Below are positions 36,546-48,730 of a stretch of 64,000 nt of DNA, piece by piece (position 1 is the first letter of the stretch; each line of letters starts with the position of its first letter). The DNA comes from Desmodus rotundus (Eukaryota; Chordata; Mammalia; Chiroptera; Phyllostomidae), in assembly GCF_022682495.2 (NCBI RefSeq), contig NC_071391.1, forward strand, positions 17,893,680-17,957,679, given 5' to 3'. Under the pieces are notes generated by a model that worked only from the letters and a program-made list of their open reading frames with translations, did not search any database and was not told where the DNA came from. Both the position numbers and the translations under genes were made by a program.

Positions 36546-37920
36546 CAGAAAAAAATACTTTTAACTACTCTATTAGTTTTTAGAAAAAATAATTTTGCAG
36601 AAATATCCGAGGTGAATCAGAAAAAAGAAGGCTAAGTCAAAGACCTCCACTTGTAGATGATTGCAACAGGAAAGGCAAAACAAGGGTTTGTATTATGCTG
36701 GTGGAGGTAAATTAAAAAAAAAATAGGAAATGTACTTTTTGATTATTAAAAGATTTGATAAATTATTCCATGTAGGGAGAAAAGAAGTGATAGATTGTGA
36801 GATTTTTTTGAGCCCATGTCAATGCAAGGAAGAAAATCTTATTCAAAAAACAAAAAAACAGGAAAGAAGAAATTTCAACAGGGTAGTTGGTTATTCTGTA
36901 CTCAATAAAATTATACAAGTCTGGGTGTGACATCCTTTTGTGATTTCAGGTCCTTAGAACAAAGGCAGTTGATAACACAGTTTGTGATGTGCCATTATTA
37001 TCACTTGTATTCTGGCTTGGCAGAGATGTTTTTTCAAGATGAAATTACGACTTATTTTGGAAAATATGCAGCATGTGTAAAAGTTGTTTTTGTTAGAGGT
37101 TTAGAAGGAAAGCTAGAATTTTTCCCTAAAATGTTCTATAAAAGTAGATAGACCGTCTTTGCAAAACTTAATAGATTATCAATTGTCCCTCAATGGATGA
37201 CAAAAACACATTTATTTGAGGAAATCAGTATTCTTATGCATTTCAATCTTGATGAAGTTACTCTAGTTCAGTAATAGGAACAATATTGAGTGTAATCTCA
37301 TAGGGTTGCTGTGGGTGTTTGGTTATAGATGAAATCTTTGCCCTGCATGTATCATGTAGTAAGTCCATAAAAATATTAGCTGCTCTTGTAATATTAGTAT
37401 TTTCAGTTTTGATTTTCACTGAATTTCCTAACAGTCTGTGCCACAGTGGAGAAATATGAAAGTACTTAATATTAATTGAGAAGTAACACATAACCATTGT
37501 TTTAGAACCATGGTTATAATAATCAAACTATTATTTTTTAGACCCTGCAGCAGTTAACATTTGCTTTACCTTACAGTTTGAGATGGTGAAAATAGGAACT
37601 GCTTTGGATACTTTTTATATTCAGGTTATAGATGCTACACTGTCCTTATAGTACTCTGGTTTTGATTGTGAAAACAGGAAGGAAATGGAGAACAATATAA
37701 TATTGAAAGAGAACAGTGGATCTTCAACATTCTCCCATACTGTAACACATGGAAATGTGGTGTTATCTGAGACAACCGAATGAAATTTTTTTATGACATA
37801 CATTTTCATGTGTTTAATTCTATCTTAAAATCTGGGAACAAATGTTCTACATTAAAACATTACTGTGCCCATTAAATATACTATGAAATCACAGTTCTGT
37901 AAGAACAAGTTCACAAAAAC
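36546..37920. other. No gene seen
   Basis: AT-rich, nothing recognised before the MRPL1 retrocopy. Confidence 0.6.
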
Positions 37921-37930
37921 CAGTGCTTGA
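37921..37930. repeat. Left target-site duplication of the MRPL1 retrocopy
   Basis: 'cagtgcttga' pairs with 'caatgcttga' at 39011-39020 (9 of 10 bases). The two copies bracket the MRPL1-derived sequence and its A-rich tail exactly. Confidence 0.75.
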
Positions 37931-39010
37931 CAATCCAGAATGATCGACACAGTGGCCGCCATAAAATTCCTTGGTAGAGTCTTGATATATCAAATGTACA
38001 GCCTTTCCGAGATGGCTTCTCAGACACCTCCTCATCCTGATTCTGCATGCGTTCAGGTGCCCCACAGGCATTTTGCTGCTGCTAGGAAGCCTGAAAGTAA
38101 AACAAACAAACAAAAAAAGGTACCAAAGAAAAAGCACCAAGTGAAAACAAAGATGAGATAGAAAAAATAAAGTCATATTTCTTTATGGAAGATGAACCTG
38201 AGGATGATGTCTATTTAAAACACTTATATCAAAGGCAGATATAAGAAATGGAGAAAGCTATTCATTTACTTAATTTTTTTAAAAATTCTGGACTTTATGA
38301 ATCCAGCACAAGGTGTTTACCTCTATTTGACACTGGGTATGGCACCAGGGAAGCAGAAAAATGTGGAGCCATTTGCCAGTGTTCTTAGGTTGCCAGATGT
38401 ATTCATTTCAGAAATCAGTAAGGTTGCTGTATTTGCAGGGAGTGCATCAGGATTAAAATAGCAGAAGAAAATGGGGCTGTGTTTGCAGGAGGAACTAATC
38501 TCATTCAGAAGATTTTGGATGATGGAATTAAATCAGATTTTTATGTAGCCCTTCCAGAAATAATGCCCAAGCTTAATCCTTTAAAGAAGAAACTGAAGAA
38601 AAGATTTCTGAGGCTTAGTCTAAATTCCATTGGCCGTGACATCCCCAAAATGCTTGAGTTATTTAAAACTGGACATGAAATTAAGGAGAAGAAAGGGAGA
38701 ACTTTCTCATGATCAAAATACCAACACTGAATATGTCAAGTGACGAGATAGCTGCCAATCTGCAAGCTGTTATCAATGAAATTTGTAAGCACAGACCACT
38801 GGATTTTGGGACCCCCTGTGGTATGAGATTTCCTTTGTAGTTCAGTAAGTGTAGGTTTATTACTAAAGATTGAGCCATTGTTGCCTAAAGAAGTAGAAAC
38901 CAAAGAAAATAATAAAGATGCTGCCTGAATCTGTAGTATTGTGGAGTTTTTTTTACATGGATTAGGAAGCAATAGAAAATTATAAAACTATAATTTTTTA
39001 ATAAAAAAAA
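37931..39010 (+). pseudogene. MRPL1: Processed pseudogene of MRPL1 (mitochondrial ribosomal protein L1)
   Basis: MRPL1 is a uL1-family protein of the mitochondrial large ribosomal subunit. Translating in shifting frames recovers its length in order: an N-terminal stretch with '[11 protein letters not shown]', '[16 protein letters not shown]', '[13 protein letters not shown]', '[19 protein letters not shown]', '[20 protein letters not shown]', '[20 protein letters not shown]' and '[20 protein letters not shown]', ending in a stop at 38926-38928. There are no introns. The copy ends in an A-rich tract (about 39000-39010) and is flanked by an imperfect 10-bp repeat, 'cagtgcttga' at 37921-37930 and 'caatgcttga' at 39011-39020, as expected for L1-mediated retroposition. 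The expected start codon reads GTG near 37952. There are frameshifts near 38115 and 38454, an in-frame TAA at 38242-38244, and further breaks after 38700. It cannot make the full protein. The parent assignment is strong; any expression is unknown. Confidence 0.93.
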
Positions 39011-39020
39011 CAATGCTTGA
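39011..39020. repeat. Right target-site duplication of the MRPL1 retrocopy
   Basis: 'caatgcttga' follows directly after the A-rich tail and matches 37921-37930 with one difference. Confidence 0.75.
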
Positions 39021-39821
39021 ACTAAGAAGGACCGATTGACTTTTTCTGGGTTCTTCTAGTAACAATTTTTGCTACACATTTTATTATCTTTTATGATCTT
39101 GGTGTTTTAACAATAATAATCCAGAAAAGTATATAAGAAAAATATATAAACTTAAGTCAATATAATTAATAATTCTTTCTTTCTTTTTAAAATTGGAATA
39201 GGGACATTGGTTTTTTGTAGCAGGAGAACATAGTTCTATTTGTCCACCATCAGTGTTCAATGCAAGCAGAGCTGAATCACATCACACAAGTAAGAAAGGA
39301 AAGGAGAAGCCCTACTTATGTGTAAGACAGGCTTATGTGGCTTTAATTGCAACACTTTAAAAAACAGATAGAGGTGATATTTTCCCATGGGTATAATAAG
39401 AATCAACGATGAGCTGTAGCTGCCAAGAAAGCTAATTGGGCTTTAGATTACATTAACACCCAAATTATCTCTAGAGCAAAAGAGGTAACATTTCTTTTCT
39501 GCAATGAGGAAACAACACCTAGATGACTGGATTCAGTTCAGAATTTAGAACTTTAACGAGGGTGGAAATGAACAAGTGCACTTTCAGGATTTTGCCACCA
39601 ATACCATGAACAATATCCACACTGAGAAGTGCCTCATTTCTATATCCTGACAGCCAAGACCCCCAATGCTGGCCCACCACCCATGACCCAGAACTTTACC
39701 CAGCAGGAAAGGGGGAAAACAAAGGAATAGAGCAGAAAACATGGACTCAATGAAATGTAAACATGCTGTTAGTAGCTGAAGATCTGACTGAACACGAGAT
39801 TTATCGTCTGTACCTAAGTGC
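39021..39821. other. No gene seen
   Basis: AT-rich, nothing recognised. Confidence 0.6.
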
Positions 39822-40090
39822 TCAATAAGGCAGTGGCCAGTCAGCGGTGGTCACCAAGTACTTGAAACGTGGCTAGTCTAAATGGAGAGGAACTGTAAAT
39901 ACAGAGCACACACTAAATTCTGAGGCGCTAATATGGAAAAAAGAAGAAGGTAAAATATTGCTGTTTTAATCTTTGTATTGATTACATGTTGAGATAATAT
40001 TTCAGGCAGTTTGGTCTAAATAAATTATTACAATTAATTTTACCTCTTTCTTTCTACAGTTTTTAATGTGGTTACTAACATCTTTATTAT
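39822..40090. repeat. Possible old interspersed repeat, family not named
   Basis: 'ggcagtggccagtcagcggt' then 'acttgaaacgtggctagtct' followed by an AT-rich tract is a familiar old mammalian repeat pattern, diverged. Confidence 0.35.
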
Positions 40091-40740
40091 ACATATGCAC
40101 CTTATATTATGTTTCTAGGGGACATTATTCTACACTAGGATTCAGCATGTTTTTCTGAAAGAGCTAATATTCAATATTTTAAACTACTTATGTGAAGAAA
40201 TTAATGTGACTGTTGTCCAACACACCCTGATTTATGGACATAAATTGAAATGCCATAAATTTTCATGTATCATAAAATGTATTTTCTTTTGATTTGTTCC
40301 TAACAATTTAATGCAAAAGCTATTCTTTGGCATATAAAAACAGGCTGCTCATGTGCCATAGTTTAGTTTGCCAACTACCGTTCTAGACCTTACTCTGCAT
40401 TTATTAATGTTAGTCTTTAATAAAACAATTTAATCTGCATCCTCATCTGAAAATTGTGATATGAATAGCTTAGTTATAGAGGCCTCCCCACCTTAGAAGT
40501 TTCAAGGGAAATAACATGTAAATAACTTTACAACTTGATAAAAAGGAACAATGAAATTGGCTGAGAATAAAATGGAATGCTCCTAAAAGTAGCAGATTTC
40601 TTAATATTGGAAGTATTTAAACATAGGGAAATTTCTAGAAAAATATTTTGTAGAGGAAAATTAGACACTAAATGTCTAATTTAATCAAATGCTTAATAAC
40701 TCATTTCCAAACCTGAAATACATGTTTTTGTTTTGTTATA
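40091..40740. other. No gene seen
   Basis: AT-rich, nothing recognised. Confidence 0.6.
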
Positions 40741-40848
40741 TGTCAACTCAACTCAAGTCAATTGTACTTGAGATGTTTTGGGAGAAAATTAAACTCAATT
40801 TTGTCAACTCAATTTTCCTTGAGATGTTTTGGGAGAAAATTAAACAAA
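40741..40848. repeat. Imperfect tandem duplication, 51-61 bp unit
   Basis: 'tgtcaactca' occurs at 40741 and 40802, and 'cttgagatgttttgggagaa' at 40767 and 40818. The second unit is 10 bp shorter in its first half. Confidence 0.9.
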
Positions 40849-42384
40849 AGATCTCAGGTTTTGACTTGTATGTCACAGAAATAATCAATTTATTACATTA
40901 AAAATTGTCAATTTATCAAAGAGCTTTTAATAAGAATCTGAGATATGATTGATGACATTTCTTTTCATTCTGGTGATAGAACATGGTAAGGTTTTAACAC
41001 AGGAAATTAGATTATTGGAAGTAGATTGGTATAGTTCTTTCTTTTATCTATTAGTACATATACTCTTAGTACACTATCTGCAATTTATCTGAACATGTAA
41101 CCAGTGATTGGAAATAAGTTGATAATTAATATTTTAAGATGTACATGCCCAATGTTTTTATCCTCCTTCCAATTCCTCTTATGTTCTTCAACTGAATTAT
41201 AACAATAGAATGAGTGATATAATTACACTGAGTTTACCTTTCTTTGGTTACTAAATTGTTCTCGATCATTAATGAACACTTTTGACTGATTGAATTTGTG
41301 TGTGAATTGGTTTAAATTGCAGGACCACATTTCAAATACAAACGTATGCCGAGCTATTAATTTTATGTGTTGTTGTAGGTTTGAATGATGTTGGTCGTTG
41401 AAGCTAGAGCAAAGGATTAAATTAATTTCTGCTTTTGCCTTACCTCATCTTTTCTCTGTGTCTAATGTGTCTGTTACATTTGTCCTCATTCCAATAGAAA
41501 ATGAGAAAAACTCATCAGGATGAATGACCAGTACTCATTAAACTGACGATTTTCAGGGAGATTTCCTTTGATTCCATGCAGTGAGACATTACCTTCCTGT
41601 ACAATGAGTTTAGCAGTACGAAATCCATAACTGAGTACACACCAAGCAAATGAATCAGTTCATCTTATGTCAAGGGCAAAAAGGTGAAAAGTAGAATATG
41701 TTCTTGTTCTGATGAATAAATCAAACATGAGCTACACGCTTGGCCCCATGTGTGAGGAGCAAACAGCTTCAGCAGATGATCTGCTTTCTCAAATCCACAT
41801 GAACTGCACACGTACAACTTTGTTTTAGAGGCCAGAAGACATAGGGCAACTTATATTTTTTAAGTTAACAAATTCAATCCTATGCAAATGCTTTTTAAGA
41901 CCAGACCATAAGATTCTCTCAGAGTTTCTCCAGAGAGTAAAGTTGCAGTTGCAAAACAACCTTAGTCCTTAAAGCTTTTATGAAGACTTAACAGAATGGC
42001 AGGACAAATAAACCTTGGCAAACAAGCCCCAAGGGAATATGTGGAGCCCACATTCATCATCCTCAGTGGATCTCTTGTTACACACAAACTTGTCTTGGAA
42101 AGAGGGAGAAGCAGCTCACATTATTGTCTTCATCTGTCTGAGGACAGAACTTCAAATGGGTCAATCGCAGTACTTCATATTTCCTTGTTGCTAGTCTGGG
42201 CATGTAATTGTTATCCTAACTAATAGGCAGCAGTATGTGTTATATAGTTAACGTTTATATCTCTGGCTGTATGTAAATCAAAATTGAAAGCACTTGGTTC
42301 CAATCCATAATATTTTAGAAAAAATACTTTGTTATATTGTGTTATATGATTATAAATGTAACATATGCATAACCTAGATTCTTT
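40849..42384. other. No gene seen
   Basis: No repeat recognised. 41300-41850 is plain unique sequence that could be conserved, but this cannot be tested here. Confidence 0.55.
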
Positions 42385-42515
42385 GGGAAATATTGAAATA
42401 AACAAAGTAAAAATATCTTTTATAGCCCCAGTACCCAGAAATAACTACTACTCATTTTTAACTATATTTTCTCCCAGTATTTTCTCATAAGAAAAACTTT
42501 TGCATTAGTTTATTC
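42385..42515 (-). mobile_element. Probable old L1 fragment
   Basis: 'gccccagtacccagaaataa' and 'gtattttctcataagaaaaa' resemble the same old L1 3' sequence as at 28110. Short and diverged. Confidence 0.4.
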
Positions 42516-42525
42516 AGTTAATATA

Positions 42526-42733
42526 CAGGGTCTAGCACAAATAACACTCCTTTTTATTTGAAAATATTTTATTACAATACATGAGCATGTAATTCTGTAG
42601 CATAACAATATCGCACTCAAGGACACCATGTGATATTGTAGGTAAAATGTTCAAATTAAAACTATAAATTATTACACCCATATTATTACCTTACCAACTG
42701 CACTCAAGCAAGTGTTACTTCTGATTGACCCTG
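42526..42733. mobile_element. Mariner-like MITE (non-autonomous Tc1/mariner element)
   Basis: The ends are inverted: 'cagggtctagcacaaataac' at the left and, on the other strand, 'cagggtcaatcagaagtaac' at the right, flanked by TA (TATA on both sides). The interior is AT-rich with no ORF. Length about 208 bp. TA target and short TIRs are the mark of Tc1/mariner; the family is not named. Confidence 0.72.
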
Positions 42734-42749
42734 TATATAATCCTAGTAC

Positions 42750-44050
42750 TTACCAGGCATTATACTGTCACTTGGAGATATGATGGTGAATGAAAGAGAC
42801 ATTGTTTTTTGCAATTGCAGAAGGTATCATTTAGTCAAAGACAAACTAATGCAAAGAAAAAAAAAGTGCTTTGTGCTATAACAGAATAGGTCAGACTATA
42901 ATAGTCACACATGAAGGAAAAAATAATCCAGAGTTGGGGGAAAGAAGACAAGGCTTCATAAAAGAGCTACAGTCTAAGCTTAGGCTTAAGACTGGGTAGC
43001 ATTTAGTCTGACGGAGAGGGAGAATGAAAATGGAAAAGCATTGAGCGAGAGAAAGATTCAGGTAAAAAGTGGGGGGATGTTCCAGGAAATAAATAGCAGA
43101 TAATTATAGCTTCAGAAGGTGAAGAGGAAATTTGAAAAAAAGTGGGACCAAGACAGTGACACAGCCATACTCCAGCAATCCATGGAAGTAATATATATTA
43201 ATTAGGCTACAAACTAGAAAACCCTAAAAACAGACCTCCTCTACAGAATCTCAAATAAGATGGAAGCTGATTTCTCTTTCATGTAACCATTCCAAGAGAG
43301 GTGAGCGTTCCAGTGAGGATAGGCAGCTCTGTCCTACCAGATCATCCAGAGACCCCAGGCCCTTTCTCCTGTAGCTCCCTCATTCCCCAGGGTATCGCCT
43401 ACGTGATCGTATAGTCTGAGTTAGGTCACCTGCTCCACAGGTCTGGTTTCCCTTACCGGGAAAAGAGAGGAAGTAGACAACACACAATTTCCTTTTAAGG
43501 AACTGTCATGATCGTATGCATTCCATTGTGGAGACCTTGGCCACATGAGCATCTTGGAAGATGCCATCTCCAGTTGGGAGGATCAAATGCCATAATATAA
43601 ATTTTGGAAGGCAGATTCTGTACTAAAAAGAAAAAGAGCAGCATATTTGTCTCACCATGATATAAAGTCTGACTTGTATTTTAAGGATAATGGAAAGCCA
43701 TTAATAATTTTAAACAAGGGGATATTATTGTCAGGTAGGAATTACAGGACATACTCTTGGCTATAGAGTCGAAGATGAGCTGGATGCTAACAGGGATGGA
43801 GAGAGAACTACCAGATGGGAGACTGTGTGACCAAAAAAACAAAAATCAGGCAAGAGATAATTGTATCACAGGTTGAGATAGAGGCAGAGAAATTATGAGG
43901 AGAGGAGCAATAAATTTATGAATCAGAATAAGTCACTTATGAGGTAGAATAGGGGCTGGGTGCGTAGTTTAATGGGGAGAGTAGTGGTGAGGGAGAGTGA
44001 AGAGTCCAGATGACTGTAACTGGTTGGATGGTGCCATTCACTAATTATAT
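42750..44050 (-). repeat. Long L2 remnant, interrupted
   Basis: 42750-43130 ('gagatatgatggtgaatgaa', 'ggcttcataaaagagctaca') and 43630-44050 ('ataatggaaagccattaata', 'ggcaagagataattgtatca', 'agatgactgtaactggttgg') follow the order of the L2 3' region in reverse. About 43140-43625 is a different old repeat inserted between the two halves. It holds 'gatttctctttcatgtaacc' and 'cttggccacatgagcatctt'; its family is not named. Confidence 0.65.
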
Positions 44051-44059
44051 ATGTAGATT

Positions 44060-44300
44060 TTATACTATTTCAGAGACCACCACAAAATCTACTGGCTTAA
44101 AATAGCAACTCTTTCACGAATGTATGGGCCAGTTGGGCAGAGCTCAGCGAAGCCTCTTCTGCACATCTCAGCTGGACTCGGGCATTTTAGACCATGTGTG
44201 GGTCAGCTAGGATTCTAGGGGTGACTGTGACAAGAACATCTCAGCCTCAATGTTTTCCATCAGCCGGCAGATTAGCTTGGGTTTATTCCCTTGAATCCAG
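44060..44300. repeat. Possible old interspersed repeat, family not named
   Basis: 'accacaaaatctactggctt', 'gttgggcagagctcagcgaa' and 'tcagctggactcgggcattt' are phrases of a common old mammalian repeat. Directly follows the L2 remnant. Confidence 0.45.
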
Positions 44301-45274
44301 GAGATTCCAAGTGTACAAAAGTGAAAATGTCCCTATGCGCAAGCAGGTTTAAAGTCTCTGTGTCCTGTATGCATTGGTCTCCTTGAGCAACACAAGGCAC
44401 TTGGTCCCACTCAGTGTGGGAAGTAGCCATAAAAATCCCAAGGACCATTATTGCAAGAATCTGTTAGTTTGATACAAGAAACTATGCACAAAGTACAGTG
44501 GAAAAAGTTTCACTACACTTGAATTTTTGAGATAGGGAGTGTGAAGTTTCTTTGTTGGAACCAATTCTATACAATTTTGAGCACCACTTCACTTCCTGGG
44601 ACTTCATTTTCTGCATCCCTGGAGACTGATCTTCATTAGCCTTGATGTCCTTTTGCCCTCTAAGATATGGGAAACTAATTGATTAGTGTTTTGATTCCGG
44701 TAGGATAAACAAAAGGCCATTTTGAAACTTGGACTCTCATCTCTGCTTTCTTCCAAATAGAAGAGGAAAATAAAACAATTGGAGTAGTTTGTGTCTTTGT
44801 TCTGTTTGATTTTTCTTTTCTATTGATCTGTGATTCCACAATTTCGCATTGATTGTTCAATTGTGATTGTCCACCTTGTCTTTATGTTAATGTTTACTTG
44901 TTTATAGAGATTAGTGTGTCAACACTAGTCAGAAAATAAATGATCTTATTCTGTATTCCTTTTATTTTTTAAAAAAGCCTACATAAATGACAGTTTTGAA
45001 ACATGTTCTTTACTATTCCTCACAATCATACCAAAGATGACTGTTGTCTAGGCTATATTTGTCACCTGTTTAGCAACTTGAACTATAAATATTTAACTAG
45101 ATAACTTAGTTTGTCTAACATTAGCATTTTAATCCCTGCCTAATTATGATACCAGCTACTGTGGAGACACATGTGGTATCACTATTCAACGTACCCAGTG
45201 TACCACAGGTCAAGGAACTATATAAAGGTCTATGGTGTGGATACAGAGCTAGATAAACAAGGTAAATCACTCAT
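44301..45274. other. No gene seen
   Basis: AT-rich, nothing recognised. Confidence 0.6.
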
Positions 45275-45365
45275 TTTACAGGAGGACGAGAAAATGTAGG
45301 CATATTGGTCAAGATACATGGTGAGGAGACCATGCAAATTATAACTCACACCCAAGTTCTACTTC
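45275..45365 (+). repeat. Probable MIR fragment
   Basis: 'cattttacaggaggacgaga' followed by 'aactcacacccaagttctac' resembles the MIR 3' half. Confidence 0.4.
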
Positions 45366-45859
45366 ATTATAAAAATCAGTCTGGGCTACGGGAATATTTC
45401 ATCCAAAAAGTAATAGATTAATTATCTTTAATAGGCAAGAGGTTGCATAAACACTTTCTGTCAGGGCCATTGTAAGTAGAATGGAGGCGATGTGGTGGGA
45501 TTGGCCTTCTTATTACCTATCTGCCTTCTACCAGCTGTGATGACAAGCTCCTCCCTCTCTTTCACCTGTCTGATACTGAACGTAGGCCATGATAGTTCCT
45601 CGAAAGCGTGTTACTTCTTTCATTTCTTCCTTGTGTGTACATCAGCTTTCTGACTCATTTGGAATGGTCTTGGGTTGATTATTGTTCTGGGAAGGATACA
45701 TATAAATAAATGAGTAAAATTTTGTTATCTATTTTGATAAAGTGAAGAAAGCTTTATGCTCCAAATTTGACAATCATCCAAGTGAACCTATGTATCTTCC
45801 AGGAAAATTAATACCTAGAATATTAAACTGGGTAAGGAGACAGGTTCTAGTTCAACTTT

Positions 45860-45975
45860 TTAATTAGTAAACTCTATAGTCCTGGGTCCCAGTTTCCTCC
45901 TCTAAAATGGAAATAAAATATATATGCCTGGCCAAATTTTCAGGATAGTTGAAAGGGTTAAATAAGTCATTTTTA
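45860..45975 (-). repeat. MIR fragment
   Basis: 'cagtttcctcctctaaaatg' and 'gatagttgaaagggttaaat' match MIR in reverse. Confidence 0.6.
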
Positions 45976-46413
45976 AAACCACAAATACAAACTACTCTAT
46001 GAAACATTAATTTGTTATTTAAACATCTATAATAAATATTTTTCAAACATATGGCATATGTAATACCAAATTTCATAACATTGAGAAGTAGAAGCAAAAA
46101 AGGCTTAGTGTAAACACATAGTGAAATCCAGTTTGCCAGTGGAATCTTGGAAGGTAAACCCCTTCAGGACTAAATAGAAGAAGAGAACACCAAACGTTAT
46201 TATTGTTCAGTATTTTCTTCTCAAATGGTTGTCTGAAGTTTTACCAAAAGACTTTAAGTTCTGTGGGCACCAAAACTCCCTCATCTGTTGTTAGTTACCT
46301 GAAATTTCTTCAGTCTCCACCTTCCTCATTTTCTATACTTTCTCTAGACCCTCTTCTCTTTGAAGGCTATAGAGATAGAACTATTTATTTCTAAAGAAAT
46401 GTGATATTTCATT

Positions 46414-46449
46414 CATATATATATATGTGTGTGTGTATATATATATATT
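46414..46449. repeat. (TA)n(TG)n(TA)n compound microsatellite
   Basis: A TG core flanked on both sides by TA runs. A short 'acacacacccacacacaa' run follows at about 46492-46510. Confidence 0.92.
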
Positions 46450-47056
46450 CATATTCCATACAGACAGATGCAGATATCCAATCCAACAAGAAACACACAC
46501 CCACACACAATGGCTGTAGCTCCTTATGAATTATCAGGTTGTGGATCGACACACGCACTCCTCATACACTGAAGAATATTTTACACCCGATTCGTTGCAT
46601 TATGCTTTCTCTTCCTGCCAAAAAATGTGCATGTGCATCCGGCTATAGAGGGTGAAACGCACCATGTGGAATACTCCTCGGTGAGAAGAAATGGGATTCT
46701 GTCTTGCTTTAGATTTGATAAGCTACTGATTTGTGGAGTTTCATTTTGATTTCATTACTGGGCAACCAGAATGAATTGACAGAGAAAGCAATCAACACAC
46801 GATACACCCACTGGAATCTCTAATATGAAATGTTGACTGCTTCAGTCAACACAGAGAATTACCAAAGGTACTCAAAAGGTAAGTGATAGCCCAAATAAGC
46901 CACATGGTTCTGCGGACCACATCCTGCATGCCTACTAGGGAATTTGGAGTAGACACAGGATGACAGACTGCTTTGTCAATATAACATTTCAGGTGAATTC
47001 TCTGTCTGCACTGTGTTTTCCAGGCAAACACAGATGTTTGTGGTAAGATAAGAGCT

Positions 47057-47061
<5 letters not shown>

Positions 47062-47093
<32 letters not shown>
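47062..47093. repeat. (TG)n microsatellite followed by a GA-rich tract
   Basis: About 16 TG units, then a purine-rich stretch to about 47150. Confidence 0.95.
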
Positions 47094-47334
47094 CTGGAGG
47101 AAAGGAGGGAAAGGGAGAGAGTGAGAGTGGGTGAGGGAGAGGGAAAGGATATTGACAGCATATTGAAGCCAGGATATGAGACATACTTCACAAACAACAA
47201 TTTTTAAGTAAATAAATCTAATCCTTCTCACCATGTGCATTGTTTCCCGTGTTACAGTATGAGACTGAAAGAGAAAATAAAGACTCAGACTTCTGGGAGT
47301 TCATTGGTCCATGCCTTGAAGCAATCAATGACCA

Positions 47335-47870
47335 GTTGTTCATTTAACAAATATTTATTGAGCACTTGCTATGTGCAGGCACTCTGTGCTAAGTAATGGA
47401 GGCACAAAATTTAAAAAGTAATCTTCCCACTTGTGACACCATGGATGGACCTTGAGTACATTATGCTAAGTGATACAAGTTAGACAGAGAAAGATAGGGA
47501 CTAAATTGTATCACTTATATGTGAAATGCAAAAAAATTAAACCTGTAAAAAACACAGAGTAAAATGCTAGCTACCAGGGGATGAGGGGAGGGGGTAAGAT
47601 TGATGGTGTTTGAAGGTACAAACTTGTACCAAGTGGTAAGTAAGACATAGAGATAATACATAATAAATATAGTCAATAACATTCTTCTATAATTCTGTAA
47701 TGTAATAAATGTAGCTACTCATACATTGGTAATCATACAAGCATGTAAATGTATGAGTGTACTGTGCTATACACCTTAAACTTACACAATGTTACACATC
47801 AAATGTATTCAATTAAAAGAATAGACATCATACCTATCGTCCTGAAATTTATCATTTGGTAAGGAAAAAA
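47335..47870 (-). repeat. L2 3' end, split by an L1
   Basis: 'caaatatttattgagcactt' and 'gctatgtgcaggcactctgt' are the L2 3' end in reverse. The continuation 'cgtcctgaaatttatcattt' follows after the nested L1. Confidence 0.7.
47416..47824 (+). mobile_element. L1 3' end nested in L2
   Basis: Contains 'accatggatggaccttgagt', 'acattatgctaagtgataca', the 'ctaccaggggatgaggggag' 3' UTR segment and 'gtgctatacaccttaaactt'. All are hallmarks of an L1 3' end of the mammalian M type. The L2 sequence before (47335-47415) and after (47825-47870) it joins when it is removed. Confidence 0.8.
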
Positions 47871-48429
47871 TGAAATTAAGAAATCTGATCCACTCTGGTG
47901 CTGGACAGATGTATAAACCTCTATCAGCACTTCTAATCCAGACTTTGACATCAGTGAAGATTTTAGAAGAAAGCAAATCCAAACCAAGTCCAGGAGTTTG
48001 CCAGAGAAAATGGGGAAAGCCTAATTACTTTTTGCAGGCAAAGCTACACCAGTAATCATGTAACGGCAAGAAAGCATGAAACATTTTAACACGATATGAA
48101 GATTCAGAATGTCTGTAGGTTCATCAGTGCTGGCGACAGGGAAGAATGGCATAGATGGAACTGCCGAGGTAGGCAGGGCACACATTCCAAGTGATAGTGA
48201 TACTGGTTTTTATCCAGACAGGAATGAGGAGATATTGCAGGGTTTTACCTGTGAAATTGCATGGTCAGATACACTGTAGTATAAAGTCTAAAAATTGCTC
48301 TGAGTAGCTACACACACACACCCTTTATATATAATTTTAAAATAATTTGGGGAACACAAAGGTGGGAGGAAACTAGGATTTAGACAATTTGTGAAATATT
48401 TATAGAAAATGAAACTTTTATTCTAACCC
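47871..48429. other. No gene seen
   Basis: Nothing recognised with confidence. May include further L2 remnant after 47870. Confidence 0.5.
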
Positions 48430-48730
48430 GAGTTTCAAAGTCTTGGCACTAGACCATGCTGCAGCCTACACTTTGGGAACAGCGCAGTCACGGGAAACCT
48501 CTGCTCACATCTCAGGTGCTGGTGTGGGTTTCCGTGCTGCGTACTCTTCTACGTCCAGGGCAATTACAAGGCACTCAGGAAATCTCACTTTTCTCTCCAG
48601 GTGCTTCCTCTCGACCTGCCGAGGAAGATACACCAGTACTTTTTCTGATCTCTGTAAAAAATTGGATACAGTGCATCTGGAGATTATCTCTAACTATTAA
48701 TATTTTCCTTGGAATGAACTTTAAGTAGGT
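48430..48730. other. Unassigned block, less AT-rich than its surroundings
   Basis: No repeat recognised. Overlapping open frames of 85 and 90 codons begin at 48443 and 48456, and a possible splice acceptor 'ttttctctccag' ends near 48600. None resembles a known protein, so no gene is called. Confidence 0.2.

Larger units (their letters stand above)
45976..47334. other. No gene seen
   Basis: Holds the compound TA/TG microsatellite at 46414 and the TG microsatellite at 47062, otherwise unassigned. Confidence 0.6.

Noticed and set aside
47062..47240. Histidine/threonine-repeat open frames
   Set aside because: Translation of the TG microsatellite.
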